Of a stretch of DNA of 64,000 nt, positions 10,913-22,440 are shown one piece after another. This DNA comes from Pseudo-nitzschia pungens (Eukaryota > Bacillariophyta > Bacillariophyceae > Bacillariales > Bacillariaceae): positions 4,437,001-4,501,000 of the forward strand of contig CM074758.1 of the NCBI GenBank assembly GCA_037355855.1, given 5' to 3'. The number at the start of each line of letters is the position of its first letter. Positions within the stretch are counted from its first letter, which is position 1. The position numbers and the translations under genes were made by a program. The notes under the pieces were generated by a model that saw only the letters and a program-made list of their open reading frames with translations, was not told the DNA's origin and ran no database searches.

Positions 10913-12235
10913 ATGGAAGGGAGTGACACACATTCAATGTCCGAAGATCAAGATGACGAGTGGGAGACAGAATTGGATGGGGATGACTATGAGGTACAGT
11001 TCTATATGAGCGATAAAGCCGGGGTATTAGTCGAAGATCTCCGGGGGAAGAACAAACATGCCTTCAACCAATGCAAGAAAAGGCTGAACCCAAAGTGGAT
11101 CCTCATCGACAATTGTTCTAGCGTAAATGTGTTCTACAACAAGAGATTCCTCAAGAACATTCGGCGAGCACCGAAGATATTACATCTATATACCAACGCT
11201 GGTAAAGCAGTCATAACACAAATCGGCGATCTACCAGGATTTGGCGAGGTATATTTTTATCCAGGAGGAATAGCAAACATCCTGTCATTCCACATTGTGA
11301 CCAACATGTCTGGATATGTTGTGGAATACCATAATGGGATAGAGGACGCATTCCGGGTAACAAACCCAAAAGGCATAATTCGGAAGTTCGTACCATCCGA
11401 CAAAGGATTGTACTACTGGGATAGCACCGAGGCCATCATGTCGACGTCAGGACAATCATTTGCAGAGACCGAAATTGAACTGGAAGAAATTGCTGTGGAA
11501 ACAGTGAAGGGGAATCAAGCAAAATTCTCACGAAAAGACAATACAACCGCAATTGCGGTGAGGAAATTACAAGCAGTAACGAACTGGAGCGACGCTGACA
11601 TGATTCGAGCCATTAAAAGCGGGACAATATTGAACAACCCATTTACACCAAGAGATGTTACAATCATGAATAAGATCTTCGGAACCCGAGTGGCTGGATT
11701 ACAAGGGAAGACGGTCCGACAGAAGCGAAAGGAACTGAAAACAAATCTTACTGCAATACCACAGACGATTATGGACCACTACATGGACCTGACAGTATCA
11801 ATTGATATCATGAAAGTCAACAAGATACCATTCATGGTCACCAACAGCAAGCACATACACTATGGAACTGCCAATCCGATTGAGGATATGACTGAAGAGA
11901 CCATGTTCAGGGTGTTAAAGGAGTTACAGAAATTTTATCAGCAACGGGGATTCAAAATTGGGCTTATGTTAGCCGACAAGCAGTTCGAGTGCTTAGATAA
12001 CGAACTTGCGGGCATAGGAATCCTACTTAACATTGCAGCACACGATGAACATGTGCCTGAAGTTGAACGATTCATCCGTTTTATAAAGGAGAGAGCAAGA
12101 TGTGCTTTTCATAACACCCCATTCAAGAAAATACCAAACAGGATGGTGATTGGGCTTATTGCGGGAGTTATGGTGTACATAAATGGCATATCATGGGAAG
12201 GGGGCGTGTCAAAAATCAAACGGGAAAGAAGTTAG
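10913..12235 (+). pseudogene. Copia-1 family protease-integrase, single open frame
   Basis: 440 codons encode the DNCSSV protease block, the GLYYWD linker and the integrase core: SIDIMKVNKIPFMV, LMLADKQFE and DEHVPEVERFIRFIKERAR supply D-D-E. Here protease and integrase share one frame, which suggests the family's ancestral polyprotein was continuous. A frameshift near 12210 (within GGVSKIK, where Copia-1 continues to a VTGKKLDYK block) passes reading to the frame 12193-12558. Confidence 0.82.
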
Positions 12236-12558
12236 ACTATAAACTACATTGTATTGTGCCCTTCGGTACATATGCCCAGGTTCGGAGGGGAACTGATAAT
12301 ACCCTGAAAACAAGAACGTTTGGAGCAATAGCCATGGGGCCTATGCATAATTTACAAGGTGGAATGACATTTATGAGCCTAACAACGGGCAGAAAGATAG
12401 AGAGAGATAGATCTGATTACCACATACTTCCCATGCCGGATGAGGTGATAGATCAAGTGAACACCATGGGGGAAAGGAACCCTGAAGGACTCCTATTTAC
12501 CGATGGACACAACAACGAAATCATAGACAATCATTGGAAGAACCCAAAAGAATATTGA
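12193..12558 (+). pseudogene. Copia-1 family integrase tail, end of truncated copy
   Basis: Continues the integrase C-terminus (KKLDYKLHCIVPFGTYAQV) and the beginning of the linker (DEVIDQVNTMGE). Homology to Copia-1 ends around 12520; the last residues and the stop are unrelated flanking sequence. Confidence 0.75.
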
Positions 12559-13558
12559 TTCATCGTGTCAACAAGACGAACGCTCCCCGATCCATCCTGC
12601 TAGGTTCGCACGCACGCACTCACTCACGCACGCACCGGCAGCATGGCGGGACACCGACAATGCCGCAAATGGAGCTCCGTTCGTGGCAGACACGATGTAG
12701 TATACAGTAATTAGTACTGCACGCAGTAAATTATCCGCCGCAACACACGCCGGTGGTCCACCCGGCACGGACTCCGGCTAGGATTGGAAATCATCGGACC
12801 GCGGAATCCAACGAATCCGAAAGCGAAGCGACGCGACGCGAAGCGAAGCGACGCGACGCGAAGCGACGAGCATTTGGGGAGCCACGCACGATGAAGAATG
12901 GCGTGGTGGTGGTGGTGGTGGTGGTGGTGAGCCTTTGTTCGCGACACGTTCACCGAGATTGCCACGGAGGAGGAAAGCGAGGCTCTTGTTGGAAAACGGA
13001 CAGACGAGTCATCGGATCGAGACACAATTATGACACAAAAAGACATTTGAAGATATTTGAAGTACTTCGTACTACTTACCGTACTTCGTATTTACGAGTA
13101 AGGTTACGGTACCGTTAAGTACCAAGGGTCATTGTACAAGTACGTAAAAGAATATGATCCAAAATACTGGGACAGTAGTAATCTTATTGAATACTGTAAT
13201 TAAGGTTTACGGTAGTAAGGTTAAGATTACTTCGGAATAATAGTAAGCCTTACGTATCGGTTAAAAAAATTACCGCAGTTCTATTCTTTGGTTGATTGTT
13301 ACAGTACAGTAATCTTATGATTTTTTGATTCTGAAAAGAATTTGCATCGAACGAATGAATGAAGACTAACCTTTTAACTTAGTACAAGTAAGACCTTACC
13401 GTCTTCCCGGAGAGAATCACCCAACGACGACAACCAACCCAAAAATAATCGGAGCCGCACCGCAAACGCATTTGGAAGAATGAACTATTATTGTTGTTGT
13501 TGTTTGGAGTGAGTCGGCTTGTTCGCACCGAGTGATCGCGGCGTTTTTGCGGAACCTC
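12559..13558. other. Spacer with simple repeats, no gene seen
   Basis: Contains (GCAC)-type tracts at 12608-12635, a GCGAAGCGACGC array at 12825-12870 and a (GGT) run at 12902-12930. The rest is AT-rich spacer with TTACGGTA motifs. Frames in the GC-rich part are biased by the repeats and not credible. Confidence 0.5.
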
Positions 13559-13563
13559 TTCTC

Positions 13564-13986
13564 TGTTGAGACAAAGTAGTCAAATGAAGAACGGACAGAC
13601 GAAATAATGAAGGAAACACAGTTATAAGGAGAAGAAATAATATTCGCAGGAGAAGAAAAGACAATATCTAACATCGACAGATGGCAGCCACGAGGTGCAA
13701 ACTAAGGAATATTTCAAGCTCACAAAGTCAATACTGAGGACACAAATATAGTGAATCTGTCCAGTACTAGACAAGACAGTTGAACAAAGATTCAGTATCT
13801 CCAACTGAAGGTACTTAGAGCAGTGACAAAAGAGATATTGGCGAGTTTATCACAGGAAGAGGTTTAGAAGTGATTTACAACGTTTGTTGGGATTATTGGA
13901 GGAGAATACCTGGCTCATATTTTGTAAAAGATAGAATCCAATAAAGTAACACTTCTATTAACCCGTATATTTCAACCATCTCAACA
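13564..13986 (+). repeat. Copia-3 5' LTR
   Basis: 423 bp. Contains AATAAAGTAA near its end, a possible polyadenylation region. Compared with the 3' LTR it has an extra ACT at about 13770. Confidence 0.93.
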
Positions 13987-14086
13987 TTCTTCGAAGAACG
14001 TTTTGAGTTATAAGCGTTGAAAGTCAATCGGATCAGTAGAAGATAAACAGAATATCCAAGTAAGTCACCAAAAGCAAAACAAGAAC

Positions 14087-15439
14087 ATGGTCGAAAGCAA
14101 ACCGAAATCCATAAAGGTGGATGTGCCAACCTTTAGTGTGGATACAGAAGATGGATTCGCGAGTTGGTGGGCTTACCTAAAAGCGTACGCAGCGCAAAAG
14201 GACTTTGTCGATATTTTGAAAGAGGATCGACACAAGGATTTGCCGGAAAAGGAGGAAGATGATGATCCCAGTAAACCCCATTCCGACAAGAATAAAGCAG
14301 CAGTGTTGAAGAACCAGTTAGCAGTGTCAGCCATGCAAATTGCTTTCGCAAAAGGAGAAATGATCGGGTGTTTGGCAATGGTACACACATCTATTTCTGA
14401 AGACTGACCAATTGGGCAGGCACATGTTATTGTGAAGGATCTGTTTGCCGAGTATCGAGGAGATCCGGCAACAGCAATGTTTGACCAGAGGAGAGAGATG
14501 GCTAGACTTACCATGGGAAACAAAGAGAACCCGAGAGATTTCTTTGCCAGACTAGCAAAGATCGAGTTGAAGTATGCGGATCGAACTCAGGGAATCAGCG
14601 AGGAAGAGAAGTTGGTGTTAGTCTACACCAAAGCACCCGATTTGTACCAGCAAACACTCATTCGGAAGCGAGAGGAAGCACTGAAAGAAAACAAGAAGGC
14701 ACCGCGAATTCGGGATATCAAACAGGCAATGATAACACTGTGGAAGGCAATGAACGAACGCGACAAAGAAAAGTCACGAGTAGAGTACAGTCTTACGACG
14801 AACGAATACAATTACGACGGTCAGAAAACCGGTAACGGCAAGAAGAACAATGGAAACAATCAGAAGAAATGTTACAATTGCGGGAAGCCTGGACACATGA
14901 AACGCGATTGTCCAGAGTTAGTAAAGAAGTGCAAACATTGTGGCAAGAAGGGTCACAACGAGGACAACTGTTGGGACAAGCATCCAGAAAAGAAGCCAAA
15001 GTGGTGGAAAAGCAAGCAGTCGACAGAGGTAGCGGCGTTGTCTATTGGTACAGAACTGGCTCTAGCAAGGATTGAGCAGTGCATGATGTGCCAGGAAATC
15101 CACCATGGTGAGGACTCGAACTCGGATATAGAAGAAGGAAGTGGTAGACTTACTGAACTGAGTAGACCGAAAGAAATGAAAGTCAAAGCAAAGAGACGCA
15201 GGCGCAAACGCGTCAAGAACAAGAAACAGGTACAAAAGGTACAGCGTGGCTACGGCAAGCAACCCAGCAAACAACGCTATACCGGATGTTGCAAGCAGTA
15301 CAACCGTGGACACGACCAAAGACTGTGTGACACTCCAATACAAAGACTTAAGACACACACGAGTAAACAATCAAAAGGGTGTTGCGGGAGTAATAAACAT
15401 GTCCTGGAAGGTGTGCGGGATTGGAGGGCCGACGCGTAA
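14087..15439 (+). pseudogene. Copia-3 gag with one in-frame TGA
   Basis: Reading is in one frame from ATG 14087 to 15439 except for TGA at 14405-14407. The N-terminus (KVDVPTFSVDTEDGFASWW) and the helical capsid region lead to two canonical CCHC knuckles, CYNCGKPGHMKRDC and CKHCGKKGHNEDNC (14868-14970), followed by a K/R-rich tail. The stop could come from CGA by a C-to-T change. The pol frame (+1) overlaps the last ~190 bases. Confidence 0.85.
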
Positions 15440-17134
15440 GAAACAAATTAAAATGGAGCGAAAAGGATGGTATCGCGCGCCAAAGCACACATATCAGAGA
15501 CCAATGCTAGGTCAAGTACAGTCAGTTACCAAAGTGATCGATTGCAACGGACAGATACAAGGCTGGAGTATGAAGTTGAAGGCAGTGCCAGCGAACACTG
15601 AGAGTGATATGTTGATATCCATGCAGCAATATATACATGCCGCTGAACAGCTGGAATCTCGAACACGCAGGACGTACATGATTCGGGACTGGTCGGACAG
15701 ACGCTCAGAGAGCGAGCAGGACGAGATTCAACGGATGCGGGGATACGAAAATGACGCGCTAGCAGGACCGGATGAATATGTCATGCTAAACGCCGGAACA
15801 GACACGGCACTCACAACAAACACGACATCGGAGTCGCTATACTCACCTTATATATGGATCGCAGATACAGGAGCAACGTGTCATATCACGAATAGCCGGG
15901 TAGGCTCAGTTCCTTCTAAGAACGCTAACGCACGACTAAAGACTGCAAATCACTCCTTGGATGCGAGTGGAAACAGGATGCAAGCAGTTGCAATAGTGGA
16001 TATACCGGGCATTGTACGAGGACCAAAGGGAACTACCACATTAATTCGAATGAAAGACTGCAGATATGGTGGATCTAAATTCAACCTTTGCTCCATAACC
16101 AAACTAACTGACAATGGTTGGACCATGAAGGGAGATAAAACAGGAATCTACTTGTATAAGGGCAAGCAGAAGTTACATTTCGACATACCAATCCACTCGA
16201 CAGAAGGAAAACTGTGGGCACTGAGGATCGAACGAACACACAACAACAACAGTCCGGAGGAATGCGCGTTGGCAACACAACAACAAACTACAGAAGGGAT
16301 TTCAATGCAGCAAGCACACGAGTTATGTGGGCATGCAAACGTTAGAAGCACCAAACAAACAGCAAAGCATCTGGGTTGGAGGCTGAAGGATACTAAACAA
16401 CAACCATGCGAGGCTTGCGCTGTGGGGAAAGCACAACAAACTAATCTTGGAGGTGGTGAGAGAATTGCGGCTACGAAGATCGGACAGAAGTGGTACCTCG
16501 ATGGACTCTCACTTAAAGAACCGAAGAAGGGAAGAGTGGTGTTTCCGTACAACAATTGTCTGACAGTGGCAGTGGAGGGTCTGACAGGAGGAACCATCAT
16601 GGGGTGGTACAAGTCAAAGAAAGGCTTCATCCAAGACTTCTGTACCAAATTCAATCGCTTCAAGAAGAACGGCAAGCCTATTGAGTATATTCGTTGTGAT
16701 GATGGCGGGGAGAACTACAAGTTCGAGAGTGCGTTAAACGGAAAGGACTGGAGAATGAACGCGCAGTTTGAATACACAGCAAAGACACCTCAACGAAATT
16801 CACGGGTGGAGACAAAACTGTATTATTTATGTGGGAAGACACGCTCAGCATTGGCTGCAGCAGGTGTGCCCGACAAATACAGATACGTGCTGTTCACACA
16901 CTTTCTTAAGTGGGCGGCACAAACGGATATGTTGACAGTAGTGAAGGTACACGACAAGCTGTTAACTAGGCATGAGCACATGTATGGGTGCTTGCCTAAA
17001 TGGGTCAACAATTTACAGGTGGCAGGAATGGCCGGGGTCGTCAAGACACATACCAGAGGTACGGCGAAAGTTAAGGCACGTGGCAAAACATGCTTGTTTG
17101 TCCATTATGCTGAGGACCATGCCGGTGCTATGTT
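15246..17134 (+). pseudogene. Copia-3 protease and integrase
   Basis: The frame is open upstream of 15246 and overlaps gag. Protease: YIWIADTGATCHITNS has the canonical DTGA. Integrase: an HHCC domain (HELCGHANVRSTKQTAKHL ... CEACAVGK) is followed by a core with D in WYLDGLS, D in IRCDDGGENY and E in TPQRNSRVETKL. The reading frame must change at about 17130, within the AEDHAG block, to continue as MYDPHTKKLLYSRDVQWL, a conserved segment after Copia integrase; one base has been lost or gained there. Confidence 0.85.
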
Positions 17135-17857
17135 ATGTATGATCCACACACAAAGAAACTGCTGTATTCGCGAGATGTACAATGGCTTGGAAGAATGTAC
17201 TACGAGAAGACAACAATGCCGGGAATACAAGTCGAAATTGATGGCGTCGACATAGTAGAAGATGAGCAGTCGGTGGAGACCGATGGAAGCAACAGCAGCG
17301 CCAACAGCCAAAACGAGTCGGTTCAAACAGAGTTTATCGATTTCGAGGCGGAACAGCCGTTGTACGATACACAAGACGAAACCGAAGCAAGTTATGAGTC
17401 AGATAGCAGTGAGAGTGTCCCAGATACAAGAATGATTCGCGCCGTAACGCGAGCCGGAAGACAAATCAGAGCACCATTGGCACACGATGGGACAGAGTTG
17501 GCAGCGCTGGCAATACAGGATGGATATGCAGAAGAAACTTGTCTGTTAGGACTAGACGAAGCTGGTGCAAGTGCGCTGGATGAGGTCTACGACGAGAGCA
17601 TGATGGCAGAAGAGGCAGTTCTATTTGCATTAACAAAAGGAGAGAAAATATTTGTGTCAGTCGAGCACGCTTTTGGGTACATAGACGCAACAAAACAGCA
17701 TCGATTGGTCGCAGCAGCACTATCAGACGACAGAGGAGAGTTATTTCTCGTGGGAGCAACAGGGGAGAACTACGGGAATACAGAAGAACTCAACGTAATG
17801 AATTACAAGCAGGCGATGCAGACAGTCAACCGAAAAGGAATGGGAGAAAGCTATTAA
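17135..17857 (+). pseudogene. Copia-3 integrase tail and acidic linker
   Basis: Starts with the conserved RDVQWLGRMYYE block, then a long acidic/serine linker that joins integrase to polymerase. The frame ends in TAA at 17855-17857; the polymerase continues in another frame (EWEKAIKVEHDKM) from about 17842, so another single-base indel lies at ~17835-17845. Confidence 0.8.
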
Positions 17858-17858
17858 A

Positions 17859-19376
17859 GTGGAGCATGACAAGATGGTTAAATACAACGTGTTCGAAGTG
17901 GTGAATCGAAAGGATATACCAGCTGGAACCAAGTTGTTTGACAGTACTTGGGCCATGAAGAAGAAGCCCAATGGAGTGTTAAGAGCCAGAAATGCATTTC
18001 GAGGGTTTCAGCAAGAGGATGGGAAACACTACGACAGCCACGACAAGTCAGCACCAGTGGCCACAGAAGTGAGTATCCGGGTCTGTTTCGTGTTAACCTT
18101 GGCGGCAAATTGGTACCAACACCTAGTGGATGTGGAAGGAGCATTCTTAAACGGGGAATTCCAGGATCCGGAGAAGCACCAGATCTATATGAAAATTCCG
18201 GAGGCATATGAAAAATGGTACCCAAAGTGGGGAGTGAAGACCCAGTACGGAACAGTACAGGCAGCGCTACAGTATTATCGGGAGTGCTGCAAAGCACTGG
18301 CATTTATGGGATTTAAGAGAAATCCGGTGGAACCATGTGTGTTCTATAAGTATGAGAAAGAGGAACTCGTGTTGTTTGTACTCTGGGTAGATGACTGCTG
18401 TATTTCGGGACCTAAGGATTTGGTCTTGAAAACAGTAAAACAGTTCATGAGCTTATGGGATTGTAAAGACTTGGGGCAATTGGAAGAGTATGTGGGCTGC
18501 CAGGTGGAAAGAGAACCAGGACAAGTCCGGCTAACACAACCAGTAAAGGTGCAGCGATTCGTGGATGAATTCGGATGCACGGGTGGTACAGGACCAGGGA
18601 ATAAAGCCCCAACTACACCAGCAGAGCCGGGAAGTGTTTTGGAGTTCAATCCGGAAACAGATAAGCCACTAATGCCGGAAGAACAGACTAAGTATCGATC
18701 TGGAGTGGGCATTCTGTTGCACATGATGAGATGGAGTAGGCCGGATGTACTCAATGCTGTAAGGGAATTATCGAGCCACATGCAACAAGCGGGAACGAGA
18801 AGCATGAAGGCACTAAAGCGAGTCATGAATTTTATCGTGTCAACCAAGAAGAAGGGATTCACAATTAAGGTAAATAAGCCCGGTAAATGGAACGGACGCA
18901 AAGGCAAGTACAAATTCACAATCAGTGGAAAATGTGACTCAGAGTACGCCAAACACAGTAGTAGGCAAAGTGTGAATGCCGGTATAGTATATTTAGAAGG
19001 GGCAGTGGTGAAACAGTTCAGCCGGATGATGCCGATTATTGCCCTATCAACAACAGAGGCAGAACTGTATTCAGCGGTATTGACAGCACAAGATATGATG
19101 TTCGTATACCACATAATAATCAACTTGGAGTTAGAGGTGGAATTGCCGATGATATTGTACTGCGACAACAAAGGTACAGTAGATCTGGCAAACAATTGGT
19201 CAGTAGGAGGAAGAACGAGGCATATAGATGTGAAACAGAATTTTCTCCGAGAACTGAAAGATAGAGGATTTCTAATCGTGAAATGGAGAACCGGAACTGA
19301 TATGACTCCAGATATGCATACTAAGAATTTGACTCGTGATTTATTTAACCGGTACAGTGCTGAATTGGTCAGCTGA
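17859..19376 (+). pseudogene. Copia-3 reverse transcriptase and RNase H
   Basis: An otherwise intact 505-codon frame: KLFDSTWAMKKKPNG, LVDVEGAFLNGEF (first palm aspartate), YGTVQAALQYYRECC, and VLWVDDCCISGP (catalytic VDD). RNase H follows with GKCDSEYA (D), LSTTEAELY (E), YCDNKGTVDLANN (D) and TRHIDVKQNF. It ends at the expected place, 20 bases before the 3' LTR. The enzyme itself looks intact, but it cannot be made from a continuous gag-pol frame in this copy. Confidence 0.88.
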
Positions 19377-19396
19377 ACAGGTTAAATAGGGAAGTG

Positions 19397-19816
19397 TGTT
19401 GAGACAAAGTAGTCAAATGAAGAACGGACAGACGAAATAATGAAGGAAACACAGTTATAAGGAGAAGAAATAATATTCGCAGGAGAAGAAAAGACAATAT
19501 CTAACATCGACAGATGGCAGCCACGAGGTGCAAACTAAGGAATATTTCAAGCTCACAAAGTCAATACTGAGGACACAAATATAGTGAATCTGTCCAGTAG
19601 ACAAGACAGTTGAACAAAGATTCAGTATCTCCAACTGAAGGTACTTAGAGCAGTGACAAAAGAGATATTGGCGAGTTTATCACAGGAAGAGGTTTAGAAG
19701 TGATTTACAACGTTTGTTGGGATTATTGGAGGAGAATACCTGGCTCATATTTTGTAAAAGATAGAATCCAATAAAGTAACACTTCTATTAACCCGTATAT
19801 TTCAACCATCTCAACA
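19397..19816 (+). repeat. Copia-3 3' LTR
   Basis: 420 bp, identical to the 5' LTR by eye except for one missing ACT. Target duplication TTCTC follows. Confidence 0.93.
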
Positions 19817-19821
19817 TTCTC

Positions 19822-19933
19822 TCTCTATCTATCTATCTTCCATCGGGTCGACCAATGTTTGGTACCGCTGCGGGTGCGTGTAGTGCTCCCGGTGAATGGG
19901 GTGAATGGCGAATGCGATGCAATGCTCCGGTGC

Positions 19934-19969
<36 letters not shown>

Positions 19970-20964
19970 TGGGTCTCGGAACTGGCACCGCGTGACTGCC
20001 GATTGCGAAACGGGCGCAGAAGCGACCGAATGCGCTCGAATTCTTCTTCTCGTTTAGGACATGATCTCGGTTCGCGTCACTGCTCACCCAAATGTAAATG
20101 TACCGGCATCACAATCGCATCCCCATCCACGGATCGTCGAATGGACTCACTCCGTGCGAGTCCGGTCCTGTTTCGGAAGGAAGCGATCGTGTCGTTGGCG
20201 AAAGAGAAAGGCGGTAAATTAGAGAAGCTCCGTGCATTGCATGGCATTGCATTGCATTGCGCCGCCGATAAAACCGGAAGCAAACCCGGGGTGTGCACGC
20301 ACGCACGCACGCACTCACGCACTCGCAACAAAAAGACTTCCGGTGTGTGGATGCGTCCGGCAGGAGAAACCATCCGCTGAGAGTCGACGGAAGGGAGTCT
20401 CTCGTTTGCGCTTGTGCGTGTGTGTGTCTCGTTCTCTCTCTCTCTCTCTCTCTTCTTGAGATGCTCAAAATACCCAGAGGTGCTGCGAAGGGAATGTCTC
20501 GCGCTGATATCTGGATGCGGCCCGACTACGGAGCGGCTTCGAGCAGTTACCATGTGTCAACGAGGTAGGCGCGTGGATAATTCTCCTTCGCACCGAGATT
20601 CCCGATGTATGTATGTTGTGTCTCGACCAAGGAAATGGGTGGTCACATTCCGATGTCAGTTAGATTGTTTTTGGCACACCAGTATGTATTTCACAAAACG
20701 AGTAAAATTTGACTATAAAGATTAACAATCTAACCAAAAACGAAAGACAGGGCCTCCGACATTGACAGAATCATGAAATTCAGATGTTTTGAAAAATTCC
20801 CAACGTCAGAAAGTGGACAAATTGAAGAGTTGCACAACCGACAGATTGGTGCTACTGAAGAGAATCGATGAATACCAACGCGTTCGCCACCAATGGGCTC
20901 TGAAACTCAACGAAGTTCGTCTCGAATCGGCGATGTGGAACTCAGTATTGATTTTCATTAACTA
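19822..20964. other. Spacer with microsatellites, 3' of the repeat-protein gene
   Basis: Contains a (CTG)n run at ~19938-19970, a (GCAC)n run at ~20296-20320 and a (TC)n run at ~20431-20455. Overlapping frames in all phases come from these repeats. No gene supported. Confidence 0.45.
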
Positions 20965-22440
20965 CTAGAAAGAGGTGCTGGGCTTCAGGCTTGGCTTCGC
21001 GCTTGGCTTCAGGCTTGGCTTGGCTTCATGCTTGGCTTCACGCTTGGCTTCGCGCTTGGCTTCAGGCTGGGCTTCGCGCTTGGCTTCAGGCTGGGCTTCG
21101 CGCTTGGTTTCAGGCTGGGCTTCGCGCTTGGCTTCACGCTTGGCTTCAGGCTGGGCTTGGCGCTTGGCTTCAGGCTGGGCTTCGCGCTTGGCTTCACGCT
21201 TGGCTTCGCGCTTGGCTTCAGGCTGGGCTTCGCGCTTGGCTTCAGGCTGGGCTTCGCGCTTGGTTTCAGGCTGGGCTTCGCGCTTGGCTTCACGCTTGGC
21301 TTCAGGCTGGGCTTCGCGCTTGGCTTCAGGCTGGGCTTCGCGCTTGGCTTCACGCTTGGCTTCGCGCTTGGCTTCAGGCTGGGCTTCGCGCTTGGCTTCA
21401 GGCTGGGCTTCGCGCTTGGCTTCAGGCTGGGCTTCGCGCTTGGCTTCAGGCTGGGCTTCATGCTTGGCTTCACGCTTGGCTTCGCGCTTGGCTTCAGGCT
21501 GGGCTTCGCGCTTGGCTTCAGGCTGGGCTTCGCGCTTGGTTTCAGGCTGGGCTTCGCGCTTGGCTTCACGCTTGGCTTCAGGCTGGGCTTGGCGCTTGGC
21601 TTCGCGCTTGGCTTCAGGCTGGGCTTCGCGCTTGGCTTCAGGCTGGGCTTCGCGCTTGGTTTCAGGCTGGGCTTCGCGCTTGGCTTCACGCTTGGCTTCA
21701 GGCTGGGCTTCGCGCTTGGCTTCAGGCTGGGCTTCATGCTTGGCTTCACGCTTGGCTTCGCGCTTGGCTTCAGGCTGGGCTTCGCGCTTGGCTTCAGGCT
21801 GGGCTTCGCGCTTGGTTTCAGGCTGGGCTTCGCGCTTGGCTTCACGCTTGGCTTCAGGCTGGGCTTCGCGCTTGGCTTCAGGCTGGGCTTCATGCTTGGC
21901 TTCACGCTTGGCTTCGCGCTTGGCTTCACGCTTGGCTTCGCGCTTGGCTTCAGGCTGGGCTTCGCGCTTGGCTTCAGGCTTGGCTTCATGCTTGGCTTCA
22001 CGCTTGGCTTCATGCTGGGCTTATCACTTGGCGCGACACTGGGCTTCTCACTTGGCTTCATGCTGGGCTTCGTACTTGGCTTATCACTTGGCGCGACACT
22101 GGGCTTCACACTTGGCTTCATGCTGGGCTTCATACTTGGCTTATCACTTGGCGCGACACTGGGCTTCATACTTGGCTTATCACTTGGCGCGACACTGGGC
22201 TTCACACTTGGCTTCATGCTGGGCTTCGTACTTGGCTTATCACTTGGCGCGACACTGGGCTTCACACTTGGCTTCATGCTGGGCTTCATACTTGGCTTAT
22301 CACTTGGCGCGACACTGGGCTTCATACTTGGCTTATCACTTGGCGCGACACTGGGCTTCACACTTGGCTTCATGCTGGGCTTCGTACTTGGCTTATCACT
22401 TGGCGCGACACTGGGCTTCACACTTGGCTTCATGCTAGGA
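20965..22440 (-). repeat. 12-bp-based coding minisatellite (K-P-S-x)
   Basis: Tandem AAGCCMAGC plus a variable codon, in higher-order blocks. The 21030-22000 part (KPSA/KPSL/KPSV) and the 22010-22440 part (DKPSMKPSVAPS) form two subfamilies; the latter recurs at 22560-22790. Long open frames on the opposite strand are a by-product of the 12-bp period. Confidence 0.9.

Larger units (their letters stand above)
9850..12558 (+). mobile_element. Copia-1 family, second copy, truncated at both ends
   Basis: Collinear with Copia-1 from mid-gag to just past integrase, in the opposite orientation, sharing blocks such as KIYKDIMTKTRNNLTKLYKV and WILIDNCSSVNVFYNK. It has no LTRs and no reverse transcriptase: homology stops after LLFTDG near 12510-12558. 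Two TGA stops replace arginine codons of the other copy (10478-10480 and 10670-10672). It is a dead fragment, present by truncation or recombination. Confidence 0.85.
13559..19821 (+). mobile_element. Copia-3: LTR retrotransposon with near-identical LTRs
   Basis: LTRs at 13564-13986 and 19397-19816 start TGTTGAG and end CTCAACA (perfect short inverted termini). TTCTC is duplicated outside both (13559-13563, 19817-19821). I see only one difference between the LTRs, a 3-bp indel near 13770/19603, so insertion is recent. A purine-rich stretch (AATAGGGAAGTG) abuts the 3' LTR. Gag, protease, integrase, reverse transcriptase and RNase H are all present in Copia order, but one stop and about three frame changes break the polyprotein. 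The family differs from Copia-1: normal zinc knuckles and a DTGA protease. Confidence 0.95.

Noticed and set aside
14405..14407. In-frame TGA in gag as a selenocysteine codon
   Set aside because: No reason for selenocysteine in a Copia capsid and no hairpin looked for could be verified; a C-to-T lesion is simpler.
19859..20380. 173-codon frame with an alanine run
   Set aside because: Driven by a CTG microsatellite and overlapped by several equally open frames; no family resemblance.
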